Source: RFPW01 sp040401595
GTDB taxonomy: Bacteria; Pseudomonadota; Gammaproteobacteria; Burkholderiales; Burkholderiaceae_E
Assembly (NCBI GenBank): GCA_040401595.1
Contig: JBBAOE010000017.1
Coordinates: 27,494 to 91,493, forward strand
Direction of reading: 5' to 3'
Length of the DNA: 64,000 nucleotides
Of the stretch, positions 27,251-36,683 are shown piece by piece (the stretch's first letter is position 1; every line of letters begins with the position of its first letter). The notes below the pieces were generated by a model that saw only the letters and a program-made list of their open reading frames with translations, did not search any database and was not told where the DNA came from. The translations under genes and the position numbers were made by a program.

Positions 27251-30200
27251 ATCAGGGTTGGACACTGACGCTGGATCGGGGTCGCAGCCCATGATCCGGA
27301 TCCGCGGAGCACGGCAGAACAATCTCCAAAACATCGACATCGACCTGCCAACGAACCAGTTGGTCGTCGTGACGGGCGTGTCGGGTTCGGGTAAATCGTC
27401 GCTGGTCTTCGACACCCTGTATGCCGAGGGGCAGCGCCGCTATGTCGAGACATTCTCGGCTTATGCGCGCCAATTCCTCGACCGCATGGACAAGCCCCAG
27501 GTCGACCGCATTGAGGGCGTACCGCCGGCAATTGCAATCGATCAGACCAATCCGGTCCGCACGTCCCGCTCCACCGTGGGGACGATGACGGAGATCAATG
27601 ATCATCTCAAACTGCTCTTTGCCCGCGCCTCCACCCTGCATTGTCGTCAGTGCGCGGCAGTGGTGCGACGCGACACGCCGCAGGGGGCGACCCAACAGCT
27701 GATCGCGCTCGGTGAGGACGCAGAACGTGACGGGGAAGTCGCCCCAGGGCGACGGGCGATTGTGAGCTTTCCGGTGCCGGTCCCCGCCAACTTCAGCGCG
27801 GACGAAGTCCGGGCGGCCCTCGAGGCGCAGGGGTACACCAAGATCCACACCCAAGAAAGCGCCCCCGACGGCACGCCGCTATGGTGGGTTGTTCAGGATC
27901 GATTCCGGTTACGAACCGTCGACCGGGCCCGGGTGGGCGAGGCACTCGAGATTGCATTTCGACTCGGCCACGGCCGGGCGGTGGTGTGGTTCGAAGAGCC
28001 TGAACTCCCGCCGATGCGGTTTTCGACCGCACTCGAATGCGCTAGCTGCGCCATCCGGTATGAACCGCCAACGGCAAGCCTGTTTTCATTCAACTCGGCC
28101 ATTGGTGCCTGCGAGACCTGCCGCGGCTTTGGCCGCGTCATCGGCGTCGATTGGGGCCTGGTCGTCCCCGATACTCGCCTGAGCCTCGCCCAGGGGGCTG
28201 TCAAGCCCTGGCAGACCGCGTCCTTTGCCGAATGCCAGGACGACCTGATGCGACTGGCCAAAGGGGGGGGTGTCGCAACCGATATCGCCTGGGCTGATCT
28301 CCCTGAGGACGCCCGCAACTGGGTGATCGACGGTGCAGCGGATTTCTCGGGCAACTGGAAGCGGGAGTGGTACGGCGCCCGTCGATACTTTGAATGGCTC
28401 GAAAGCAAAGCCTACAAGATGCACATCCGGGTGCTGTTATCACGCTACCGGGCCTACACACCCTGCACCGCCTGTGGCGGTGCGCGCCTGCGCCCGCATG
28501 CAACCTGGTGGCGGGTGGGCAGCAAGGCAGACGCGCAGCGAGCGCTCAGTGACCCGGTCCTTGTGGCCCGCGAGCGGGCAGCGGCGGGCGATGAACCCGA
28601 GCCGTCCGATCCGGGTCGCTATCAGCGGTTTCGCCCGCTCGGCTCGAGCTGGAGCGACGCGGCACTCGCCCGGGTTGAGGGTCTGTCGATCCACGACCTG
28701 ATGCTGCTGCCGATCGACCGGTTGGCGAGTTTCTTCAAGCACGTGACCCTGCCCCCGCCGCTCGATGAAGCCACGATCCTGTTGCTGGCCGAGATCCGGA
28801 CCCGACTGCGTTATCTGCAAGCGGTCGGATTGGGCTACCTCACGCTGGACCGCCAGAGCCGGACGCTGTCGGGGGGTGAAGTGCAACGCATCAATCTCAC
28901 CACCGCCCTGGGGACATCGCTCACGAACGCGCTATTCGTACTCGATGAACCGTCGATCGGCCTACATCCGCGCGATCTGCAGCGCATCATCGGCGTCATG
29001 CGACGCCTGCGCGATGCCGGTAATTCACTGGTTGTGGTCGAGCATGATCCGCAGATCCTGTTTGCCGCCGACCATGTCGTCGATATTGGGCCCGGGCCCG
29101 GCAAAGCAGGGGGGCGCGTCCTTTACGAGGGCACCCCGAGCGGTTTGGCCCAAGCGGCGACGGTCACGGGCGATTGGCTCGGCGGACGTCGGCGGATCCT
29201 TGCCAGCGCCGGATCGGCCAGCCCGGCAAGTACCGGATCAAATCCGGGCGAAGCGTCCACCGCGCATGCCCCAGCCGACACACCTGCTGCGATCACGGTG
29301 CATTCCGGTCGTCGGCGTCCGGTCGAACCGGGCACGCCGAAACTCATTCTGGAAGGGGCCCGAGCCAACAACCTGCGCGACCTCAACGTGGAAATTCCGC
29401 TCCAGCGCATGGTGGTGTTCACCGGTGTATCGGGCTCCGGAAAATCCACGCTGATGCAGGATGTACTGCTGCCGGCCTTGCTCAAGGCCCGTGGCAAAGC
29501 CACCGAAGCTCCGGGCGAACATGATCGACTGCTGGGCGACGACTGGCTCAGCGATGTGATCTTCGTCGACCAGTCCCCGATCGGACGGACCACCCGATCA
29601 CACCCGGCCAGCCATGTCGGCGCGTTCGACCCGATTCGCGCACGGTTTGCCCGCCATCCACTGGCGCTCGAGCGTGGCTATGGAATCGGTACGTTCAGCT
29701 GTAACGCGGGCGACGGCCGTTGTCCGAGCTGCGGCGGCAATGGCTTCGAACACGTCGAAATGCAGTTTCTGTCCGACGTCTACCTGCGCTGTCAGGACTG
29801 CGACGGGCGCCGCTACCGGGCCGAGGTCCTCGAAGTCAGGATCGACTGCGCCGACGGCATCGCCCGCTCGGTAGCCGATGTTCTTGAGCTGACTGTGGCC
29901 GAGGCCCTGGTGGCCTTTGCGGCAGACCGCGACATCCTCGCCCGCCTGCGGCCACTGTCAGCGGTCGGGCTCGACTATCTCGCGCTCGGGCAGCCCGTAC
30001 CCACCCTCTCGGGTGGCGAGGCGCAGCGCCTGAAACTCGCGGGTTATCTGGGTGAAACTTCGGGCGCACGCAAAGCCGCCAAATCAGCGGCCAAACCAGC
30101 GGCGCAGGCCGTATCAGCAACGGCCCGCAAACCCGGACGCCGATCAGCAGCCGCATCTGTGGCCAACGCACAATCCACCCTAAAGGCGGCTGGCCGTGCG

Positions 30201-33200
30201 ACCGGAACTCTGTATCTGTTTGATGAGCCCACGACCGGCCTGCACTTTGACGACGTTGCGCGTCTCCTGCGTGCCTTTCGCGAACTGGTCGACGCAGGGC
30301 ATTCCGTTGCCATCATCGAGCACAACCTGGACGTGATCGGATCGGCTGACTGGGTCATCGACCTCGGTCCGGAAGGCGGCGACGGCGGGGGTCGACTGGT
30401 GGCTGCAGGCACGCCGGAGACCGTGGCAGCGCACCCGAGTTCCCATACCGGGGCGGCGCTGCGCGACTATGCGCGGCAGATGGCACGATTCGCCAGCGCT
30501 GCAGCGCAGGGTACCGAACCGTCCTGGTTCGCCGCCGAACCGGACGCCACCGCGGGTTCAACCCACGGCTTGAACGCCGGATTCGGAGCCGAGGCCGAGG
30601 CCGAGGCCGAAGTCCAGGCCAATGGCCCAGCCAGCACCGATCTGGGTCAACCGTTACAGTCCAGGCTGCGCGAACGGGCCCGCAGCGCCATCGTTGTGCA
30701 CCGGGCCCGAGAGCACAACCTGAAGAATATCGATCTCGATATCCCGCGGGGTGCGTTCACGGTGATCACCGGTCCATCGGGCTCCGGCAAAAGCACGCTT
30801 GCTTTTGACATCGTCTTTGGCGAAGGCCAGCGTCGTTATCTGGAGAGCCTCAACGCCTACGCCCGCCAGTTTGTCCAGCCCTCAGCCCGGCCCGATGTCG
30901 ACCATGTCTTCGGTGTACCCCCTGCGGTTGCCATCGAGCAGCGCACGAGTCGCGGTGGCCGCAAAAGCACCGTCTCGACCCTGACCGAGATTCATCATTT
31001 CCTGCGCTTGCTCTATGTCAAGCTCGGGACGCAGTACTGTCCGACCTGTCAGGTCGCGATCGCGCCCCAGGACTTCGAGACCATGGTCGCGCGCCTGATG
31101 CGGACCTATCGTGGTCAGCGCATCACCCTCCTGGCTCCGCTGATCACCGCCCGCAAGGGCCTCTATGGCGAGCTGGCCAAGTGGGCGCGAGGCAAGGGCT
31201 TCAGTCACCTCCGGGTGGACGGCACATCGCTGCCCGTCCAGCCCTGGCCGCGTCTGGATCGCTATGTCGAACATACGATTGAACTGCCCGTGGCTGACCT
31301 GGTGGTTCTGCCCGAGGACGAGTCCAGTCTGCGTGAAGCCGTTCAGCGTACGCTGGAGTTTGGCAAAGGGGTGATCGGTGTGCTCGCCGAGGGCCACCCC
31401 GCCGTGCTGCTCTCGACTCGGCGAGCCTGTACGGTCTGTGCCACCAGCTTCGCGGATCTTGATCCGCGGCTCTTCTCCTTCAACTCCCGTCACGGTTGGT
31501 GCGTTGCCTGTCTCGGTACCGGTCTGCGCACCGACGCACGCGCACTGGCGAGCGCCGAGCGCGAACGCGAACGGGCCAAGGCCCGTGGCACCGGCCCTCA
31601 AATGGGGCAATTCGGGGACGACGAGCCGCCAGCCGACGCGATCGTAGACGGCTACACCCCCTGCGATTCCTGCCTCGGCGCGCGACTGAATCCGGTCGCA
31701 CGGGCGGTTCGGCTGGCCGGCAGCTCCATAGCGGACGTGTCAGGTCGAGCTGCCGATGCGTTGCTGCAATGGCTCAACGACTTGCAGCTCGAGGGCCGCG
31801 ACGCCGCCATTGCGCGGGATCTGCTCGCCGAGATTCATTCGCGTCTGGGATTCCTGCGCGACGTCGGCTTGGGCTACCTGCGCCTCGATCGCTCAGCCCC
31901 GACGCTGTCCGGCGGTGAAGCCCAGCGGATCCGCCTCGCCGCCCAGCTGGGATCGACCCTGCAAGGCGTCTGCTACGTCTTGGACGAACCGACCATCGGC
32001 CTGCATCCGCGCGATAACCGAGTCCTACTCGAGATGCTGAGCGCCCTGCAGGCTCGCGGAAACACCTTGCTCGTGGTCGAGCATGACGAGGAGACCATTC
32101 GCCGCGCAGACTATGTGATCGACATCGGACCGGGCGCTGGCCGCCAGGGGGGCGAGGTCGTTGGTCAGGGCACCCTGCAGGCGATGCTCGACCAAGCCCG
32201 GGGAGTCGAGCCTGAGCAGCAGCGATCGACGACGGCGCGCTGTCTGTTGACTCCCACGGAGCGACCCTCGCGGCCGCGCCGACCTGTCAGCCCTGAGATC
32301 CCGGCGATCGTCGTTCGCAACGCGACCCTGCACAATCTGACCGGTCTGGATGCCTGGTTTCCGCTGGCCCGTCTGAGCGTCGTCACCGGCGTGTCGGGTT
32401 CCGGAAAGTCAACGCTCGCTCGCGACGTCTTGTTGGCATCGCTGATTCGCCGCGTGGGCGTGCGTCGGGAGCATGGATTTGCTATCGAAGGCCCGCGTGC
32501 GCCGGCCGCGCATCTGCTCACGCCGATCGGTTGCGAACACCTGGACGGGGATGACAGCATCCGTCGCGTCCTCGAAGTAGATCAAACACCCATCGGCAAG
32601 ACCCCGCGCTCGTGCCCGGCAACTTACATCGGATTCTGGGATGCGATCCGCAAACTCTTTGCTGATACCTCTGAGGCTCGGTTGCGCGGATTCGGTGCGG
32701 GTCGCTTCTCATTCAATGCTGGCGAGGGGCGTTGTGCGTCGTGTGATGGCGCGGGCGTACAACGCATCGAAATGAACTTTCTGCCCGATGTGCAAGTCTT
32801 GTGCGATGGCTGCGGCGGGCGCCGCTTCAACCGGGAAACCCTCGACGTTCTGCTTCGGGGCCGATCGATTGGCGATGTGCTGACGATGTCAGTCGATGAG
32901 GCGGTCATTTTCTTTGTCGCCCATCCTTCGATCCAGAATCAGTTGAAACTCTTGCAAGATGTTGGGCTTGGCTACCTCACCCTCGGCCAACCGAGCCCGA
33001 CGCTCTCCGGCGGCGAGGCGCAACGCATCAAACTCGTTGCCGAACTCGCCAAGGCCCGCCTGCCAGCGACATCGCCAGACCCACCGTCCGAGTCCGCCGG
33101 CCGAAAACCGCGAATCCTGGCCAAGGCCGTGATCGAACCCGCGGTGTACGTGCTGGACGAACCGACAACCGGGCTCCACATGGCCGATGTCGAGCGCCTG

Positions 33201-33437
33201 ATTGGTGTTCTGCACCGCCTGGTGGATGCTGGCCACACGGTGATCGTCATCGAACACGATCTGGACCTCTGGGCCGAAGCGGACTGGATTCTCGACCTCG
33301 GTCCCGAAGGCGGTGAGGGCGGGGGGCGAATGGTTGCGATGAACACCCCCGAAGCGCTGGCGGAGCGCACCGATGTTTCGCACACGGCGCGGATTCTGGC
33401 GCCCTTTCTCAAAGCCCGGGCGCCGCAGTCTGGCTGA
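27243..33437 (+). CDS. uvrA: double-length UvrA: two UvrA units in one 2064-residue protein
   Basis: Damage-recognition ATPase of nucleotide excision repair, present as two complete UvrA units head to tail with four ABC ATPase domains. Walker A loops (GxSGSGKS) lie near residues 46, 728, 1176 and 1715; signature motifs LSGGE near 541, 921, 1554 and 1920; each is followed by a DEP-type Walker B such as DEPSIGLHPRD and DEPTTGLHF. Zinc modules of the CxxC type occur in both units. The first unit has an Ala/Lys-rich insertion (about 940-985) between signature and Walker B of its second ATPase. A Glu/Ala linker (about 1115-1140) joins the units. Double-length UvrA proteins are known in some Burkholderiales. 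All ATPase motifs look intact. Confidence 0.92.
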   Translation: MAESGLDTDAGSGSQPMIRIRGARQNNLQNIDIDLPTNQLVVVTGVSGSGKSSLVFDTLYAEGQRRYVETFSAYARQFLDRMDKPQVDRIEGVPPAIAIDQTNPVRTSRSTVGTMTEINDHLKLLFARASTLHCRQCAAVVRRDTPQGATQQLIALGEDAERDGEVAPGRRAIVSFPVPVPANFSADEVRAALEAQGYTKIHTQESAPDGTPLWWVVQDRFRLRTVDRARVGEALEIAFRLGHGRAVVWFEEPELPPMRFSTALECASCAIRYEPPTASLFSFNSAIGACETCRGFGRVIGVDWGLVVPDTRLSLAQGAVKPWQTASFAECQDDLMRLAKGGGVATDIAWADLPEDARNWVIDGAADFSGNWKREWYGARRYFEWLESKAYKMHIRVLLSRYRAYTPCTACGGARLRPHATWWRVGSKADAQRALSDPVLVARERAAAGDEPEPSDPGRYQRFRPLGSSWSDAALARVEGLSIHDLMLLPIDRLASFFKHVTLPPPLDEATILLLAEIRTRLRYLQAVGLGYLTLDRQSRTLSGGEVQRINLTTALGTSLTNALFVLDEPSIGLHPRDLQRIIGVMRRLRDAGNSLVVVEHDPQILFAADHVVDIGPGPGKAGGRVLYEGTPSGLAQAATVTGDWLGGRRRILASAGSASPASTGSNPGEASTAHAPADTPAAITVHSGRRRPVEPGTPKLILEGARANNLRDLNVEIPLQRMVVFTGVSGSGKSTLMQDVLLPALLKARGKATEAPGEHDRLLGDDWLSDVIFVDQSPIGRTTRSHPASHVGAFDPIRARFARHPLALERGYGIGTFSCNAGDGRCPSCGGNGFEHVEMQFLSDVYLRCQDCDGRRYRAEVLEVRIDCADGIARSVADVLELTVAEALVAFAADRDILARLRPLSAVGLDYLALGQPVPTLSGGEAQRLKLAGYLGETSGARKAAKSAAKPAAQAVSATARKPGRRSAAASVANAQSTLKAAGRATGTLYLFDEPTTGLHFDDVARLLRAFRELVDAGHSVAIIEHNLDVIGSADWVIDLGPEGGDGGGRLVAAGTPETVAAHPSSHTGAALRDYARQMARFASAAAQGTEPSWFAAEPDATAGSTHGLNAGFGAEAEAEAEVQANGPASTDLGQPLQSRLRERARSAIVVHRAREHNLKNIDLDIPRGAFTVITGPSGSGKSTLAFDIVFGEGQRRYLESLNAYARQFVQPSARPDVDHVFGVPPAVAIEQRTSRGGRKSTVSTLTEIHHFLRLLYVKLGTQYCPTCQVAIAPQDFETMVARLMRTYRGQRITLLAPLITARKGLYGELAKWARGKGFSHLRVDGTSLPVQPWPRLDRYVEHTIELPVADLVVLPEDESSLREAVQRTLEFGKGVIGVLAEGHPAVLLSTRRACTVCATSFADLDPRLFSFNSRHGWCVACLGTGLRTDARALASAERERERAKARGTGPQMGQFGDDEPPADAIVDGYTPCDSCLGARLNPVARAVRLAGSSIADVSGRAADALLQWLNDLQLEGRDAAIARDLLAEIHSRLGFLRDVGLGYLRLDRSAPTLSGGEAQRIRLAAQLGSTLQGVCYVLDEPTIGLHPRDNRVLLEMLSALQARGNTLLVVEHDEETIRRADYVIDIGPGAGRQGGEVVGQGTLQAMLDQARGVEPEQQRSTTARCLLTPTERPSRPRRPVSPEIPAIVVRNATLHNLTGLDAWFPLARLSVVTGVSGSGKSTLARDVLLASLIRRVGVRREHGFAIEGPRAPAAHLLTPIGCEHLDGDDSIRRVLEVDQTPIGKTPRSCPATYIGFWDAIRKLFADTSEARLRGFGAGRFSFNAGEGRCASCDGAGVQRIEMNFLPDVQVLCDGCGGRRFNRETLDVLLRGRSIGDVLTMSVDEAVIFFVAHPSIQNQLKLLQDVGLGYLTLGQPSPTLSGGEAQRIKLVAELAKARLPATSPDPPSESAGRKPRILAKAVIEPAVYVLDEPTTGLHMADVERLIGVLHRLVDAGHTVIVIEHDLDLWAEADWILDLGPEGGEGGGRMVAMNTPEALAERTDVSHTARILAPFLKARAPQSG

Positions 33438-34080
33438 CCTCGCGACCGCCTTCGCGCCAGCCCCAGCGGCGGGCGGCGGCAATGACCGCCTCCGGATAGG
33501 CGGCCTGCCCAAGTGAGCCGTTGTAACGGCCCAGTGCGCGAAACAGATCGCCACGCTCCTGATCCAGGTAGTAGCGCAAGATGACGCAGCCAAAACGCAG
33601 ATTGGTACGCAGATCAAACAGGACCGCTGGCTCCTCCGTGCCGATCAGGCGGGCCCAGAAGGGCATGATCTGCATCAGACCACGGGCACCGGCGCTGGAG
33701 ACCGCGTAACGGCGAAACCCGCTCTCCACCTGAATCAGACCCAGGACCAGCAGCGGATCGAGCCCAGCGCGCTGGGCCTCATAGTGCAGCGTGCGCAAGA
33801 ATTCGACCCGATGGTCGTACTCGGGCATTGAACGTCGGGGGAGCCGGGCGTTCATGCTGTCGAGCCAGCGCGCGCGCTCCAGGGGCGACTCGAACCGTGG
33901 CTCTGGCGGTGAACGGTCCGACACGGCCGCGCTGAGTGCGGTACGCACCGAATCCGACAGCGGCTCGAGGCGTTGCGCCCCGGCCCAAGCTGGCATGGGG
34001 GCAAGGCTTAGCAGCAATGCGCCGCCAAGGGCCCGCAGCAGCGCCCAAAGCGGCGCTCCTACTGCTGCCATCGGCATCAT
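33409..34080 (-). CDS. lytic transglycosylase (SLT domain)
   Basis: Secreted peptidoglycan-cleaving enzyme, 223 residues. N-terminal signal-like segment (about 8-33, ending PAWAGA) and a C-terminal SLT domain with IQVESGFRRYAVSSAGARG (catalytic Glu) followed by GLMQIMPFW and RYNGSLG. Starts at ATG 34080 (a second ATG is two codons on). It is five bases downstream of proS. Its last 29 bases overlap the convergent 3' end of uvrA, so the two messages are complementary at their ends. Confidence 0.9.
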   Translation of the reverse strand: MMPMAAVGAPLWALLRALGGALLLSLAPMPAWAGAQRLEPLSDSVRTALSAAVSDRSPPEPRFESPLERARWLDSMNARLPRRSMPEYDHRVEFLRTLHYEAQRAGLDPLLVLGLIQVESGFRRYAVSSAGARGLMQIMPFWARLIGTEEPAVLFDLRTNLRFGCVILRYYLDQERGDLFRALGRYNGSLGQAAYPEAVIAAARRWGWREGGREVSQTAAPGL

Positions 34081-34085
34081 CGCGA

Positions 34086-35930
34086 TCAGGCCTGGTCGAG
34101 CTGCGCCTGCACCGCCGCCACAACACCAGCGAGCGGCACTGCGTCGGCCGCTACACCCACGGTCATCCGGCGAGCGAGGAGTTCAACCACACCATCGCGC
34201 AGTCCGCGTTCACCGACGGTGATCCGAACTGGTACCCCAATCAATTCCCAATCGGCAAACATCACCCCCGGACGTTCGCCGCGGTCATCCAGGATCACGT
34301 CAACCCCGGTGCCCTGCAGCTCGGCATACAGGGCATCGGCAGCCTGGCGCACCGCATCGTTACGGTCATAGCCAACCGGACAGATCACGACATCGAAGGG
34401 CGCCAGCGCGCGCGGCCAGATGATGCCGCGTTCATCATGATTCTGCTCGATGGCAGCACCCATGAGGCGGGTGATCCCGATGCCGTAGCAACCCATTTCC
34501 ATTACCCGTGGCTTGCCGTCCTGGTCCAGCACGGTCGCGCCCATCGCCTCCGAGTACTTGGTGCCCAGATAAAAGACATGTCCAACCTCGATACCACGAA
34601 CGACGTGCAGATGGCCATGGCCATCGGGCGACGGGTCCCCGGCAACGACATTGCGCAGATCGGCAACTTCAGGCTCCGGCAGATCCCGGCCCCAATTCAG
34701 GCCGGTCCAGTGAAAGTCGACCGTATTGGCGCCAGCCACGAAATCCGCCATGTTGGCCACCGTGCGATCGGCGATGACGCGAACCCGCGCTGGGTGATCG
34801 ACTGGGCTCAATGCGCCATCGCTCTTCTCGGGTGTTGCTGGTCCACCCGAGAACACCGGGCCGAGATAACCCGGTGGGCAACCAAAGGCTTCGATGATCT
34901 CGGCTTCGGTCGCCATCCGAAATCCTTCCATACCAGAGACTTTTCCCGCCTTGATCTCGTTCAACTCATGATCGCCGCGTACCAGCATGAGAACGATGCC
35001 GGCACGGGTCGTACTCGCTGATGGCCTCGCGGGGGTGTCCGACGCTGCGGCCGCGGATCCTTGCGGTACAGGATCGACCGCAAGCACGACGGATTTCACT
35101 GTCCGCGCGAGTGGGATGCCGAGCAATTCGGCCACCGCCTCGCACTTGGAGCATCCCGGCGTTGCCGTCTTGACCATGGTTTGTGCGGGTAGCGCGCGCT
35201 CGGCCAGCAAGGCCACAGCTTCGGCCAACTCGATGTTGGCGGCATAGTCGGAGGTGTCTGAGACTGCAATGGCGTCCTCGCCGGTGTCAGCCAGTACCTG
35301 GAACTCATGCGAAGCACTACCGCCGATCGATCCGGTGTCGGCGGCCACAGCCCGGAAACGCAATCCCATGCGACTGAAGATGCGTTGATACGCATCGAAC
35401 ATGACCTGATAGCTCGCCAGCGCACCCGCCGCATCCCGGTCAAAGGAATAGGCGTCCTTCATCGTGAACTCGCGGCCTCGCATGACGCCGAACCGGGGCC
35501 GACGTTCGTCGCGGAACTTGGTCTGGATGTGCCAGAAATTTTTCGGCAACTGGCGCCAGGACCGAATCTCGGAGCGCGCAATATCGGTAACCACCTCCTC
35601 TGAGGTCGGCTGGATCACGAAGTCGCGCCCATGGCGATCCTTGACCCGCATCAGCTCCGCCCCGTATTTTTCCCAACGTCCGGATTCCATCCAGACCTCG
35701 GCCGGTTGCACCACCGGCATGAGGAGCTCCAGCGCTCCCGCCCGTTCCATCTCATCGCGCACGATCGATTCGATCCGGCGGATGACCCGAAGGCCCAGCG
35801 GGAGATAGGTGTAAATCCCGCCCGCGAGCCTGCGGATCATGCCGGCTCGTGTCATCAACCGGTGGCTGGCAATCTCGGCATCGGCCGGGGCTTCTTTGAG
35901 GGTGGCGAGGTGAAATTTGGACGCTTTCAT
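34086..35930 (-). CDS. proS: prolyl-tRNA synthetase (bacterial type)
   Basis: Class II aminoacyl-tRNA synthetase, 614 residues. Motif 1 lies around GLRVIRRIESIVRDEM, motif 2 around FRDERRPRFGVMRGREFTM and motif 3 around GCYGIGITRLMGA. The YbaK-like INS editing domain that hydrolyses Ala-tRNA(Pro) is inserted at about 225-380 (GCSKCEAVAELLG and following). A short Ala/Thr-rich segment within it looks like a lineage insertion. The C-terminal anticodon domain is present. Divergent from rppH. Confidence 0.96.
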   Translation of the reverse strand: MKASKFHLATLKEAPADAEIASHRLMTRAGMIRRLAGGIYTYLPLGLRVIRRIESIVRDEMERAGALELLMPVVQPAEVWMESGRWEKYGAELMRVKDRHGRDFVIQPTSEEVVTDIARSEIRSWRQLPKNFWHIQTKFRDERRPRFGVMRGREFTMKDAYSFDRDAAGALASYQVMFDAYQRIFSRMGLRFRAVAADTGSIGGSASHEFQVLADTGEDAIAVSDTSDYAANIELAEAVALLAERALPAQTMVKTATPGCSKCEAVAELLGIPLARTVKSVVLAVDPVPQGSAAAASDTPARPSASTTRAGIVLMLVRGDHELNEIKAGKVSGMEGFRMATEAEIIEAFGCPPGYLGPVFSGGPATPEKSDGALSPVDHPARVRVIADRTVANMADFVAGANTVDFHWTGLNWGRDLPEPEVADLRNVVAGDPSPDGHGHLHVVRGIEVGHVFYLGTKYSEAMGATVLDQDGKPRVMEMGCYGIGITRLMGAAIEQNHDERGIIWPRALAPFDVVICPVGYDRNDAVRQAADALYAELQGTGVDVILDDRGERPGVMFADWELIGVPVRITVGERGLRDGVVELLARRMTVGVAADAVPLAGVVAAVQAQLDQA

Positions 35931-35978
35931 CGGGTTACTTTTGTCGGTTCACGTTCGGCGGATTCCGCCGTCCGTGGC

Positions 35979-35984
35979 TATAAT
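35979..35984 (+). promoter_or_regulatory. TATAAT -10 element upstream of rppH
   Basis: A perfect -10 hexamer lies 37 bases before the chosen rppH start, but no good -35 sits 16-18 bases upstream. A transcript starting near 35991 leaves room for a Shine-Dalgarno only if translation starts at 36021 rather than 35997. Confidence 0.5.
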
Positions 35985-36020
35985 GATTTTCAAGTTATGA
36001 CAGGAATCGAGGGTGGCAGT

Positions 36021-36677
36021 ATGCTGGATCGAGACGGCTACCGCCCCAACGTCGGCATCATCCTGGTCAACGGAGTCAACGAGGTCTTCTGGGGCAAACG
36101 GATTCGGGAGCATGCGTGGCAGTTCCCCCAAGGCGGCATTAAACGGGGCGAGACGCCCGAGCAGGCGATGTTCCGCGAACTGGAGGAGGAAGTTGGCCTG
36201 AGACCGGAGCACGTCAGCATCATCGCGCGAACCCGCGATTGGCTGCGTTACGAGGTGCCCGAGCAGTGGGTGCGGCGAGATTGGCGGGGACACTACCGCG
36301 GACAGAAGCAGATCTGGTTTCTGTTGCGAATGATCGGACAGGACTCCGATGTGCAGTTGCGCGCGACCGAGCATCCGGAGTTTGATGCCTGGCGCTGGAA
36401 CGAGTACTGGGTACCTCTGGAGGCAGTGATTGAGTTCAAGCGAGCCGTTTATCGTTCGGCGCTGCTCGAACTCTCCGGGTACCTTTTCGATCGGAGCGAT
36501 CAGAGTGATCGGGGGCTCGTCGGAGAACCGACCAGACCGCGTGGCCATCCAGGCCCGCGCGACCCAAGGAGGCATTCGGGCCCAGCAAGATCGCGCCTGT
36601 CCGCGTCCGAGCGGGGCCCTCGCAGCGCACAGCCAAAGCTCGTGATCGACATCCCCCCAGATGGCGAATTGGGCTGA
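36021..36677 (+). CDS. rppH: RNA pyrophosphohydrolase
   Basis: Nudix hydrolase that removes 5' pyrophosphate from mRNA and so triggers decay. 218 residues from the ATG at 36021 (MLDRDGYRPNVGIIL), preceded by GAGG. The frame is open far upstream, but that part is antisense to proS. The Nudix box begins GGIKRGETPEQA near residue 39 and continues RELEEEVGL. Compared with E. coli there is an extra basic, Pro/Arg-rich tail of about 55 residues. It ends 6 bases from the convergent proB stop. Confidence 0.92.
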   Translation: MLDRDGYRPNVGIILVNGVNEVFWGKRIREHAWQFPQGGIKRGETPEQAMFRELEEEVGLRPEHVSIIARTRDWLRYEVPEQWVRRDWRGHYRGQKQIWFLLRMIGQDSDVQLRATEHPEFDAWRWNEYWVPLEAVIEFKRAVYRSALLELSGYLFDRSDQSDRGLVGEPTRPRGHPGPRDPRRHSGPARSRLSASERGPRSAQPKLVIDIPPDGELG

Positions 36678-36683
36678 GCCAGA

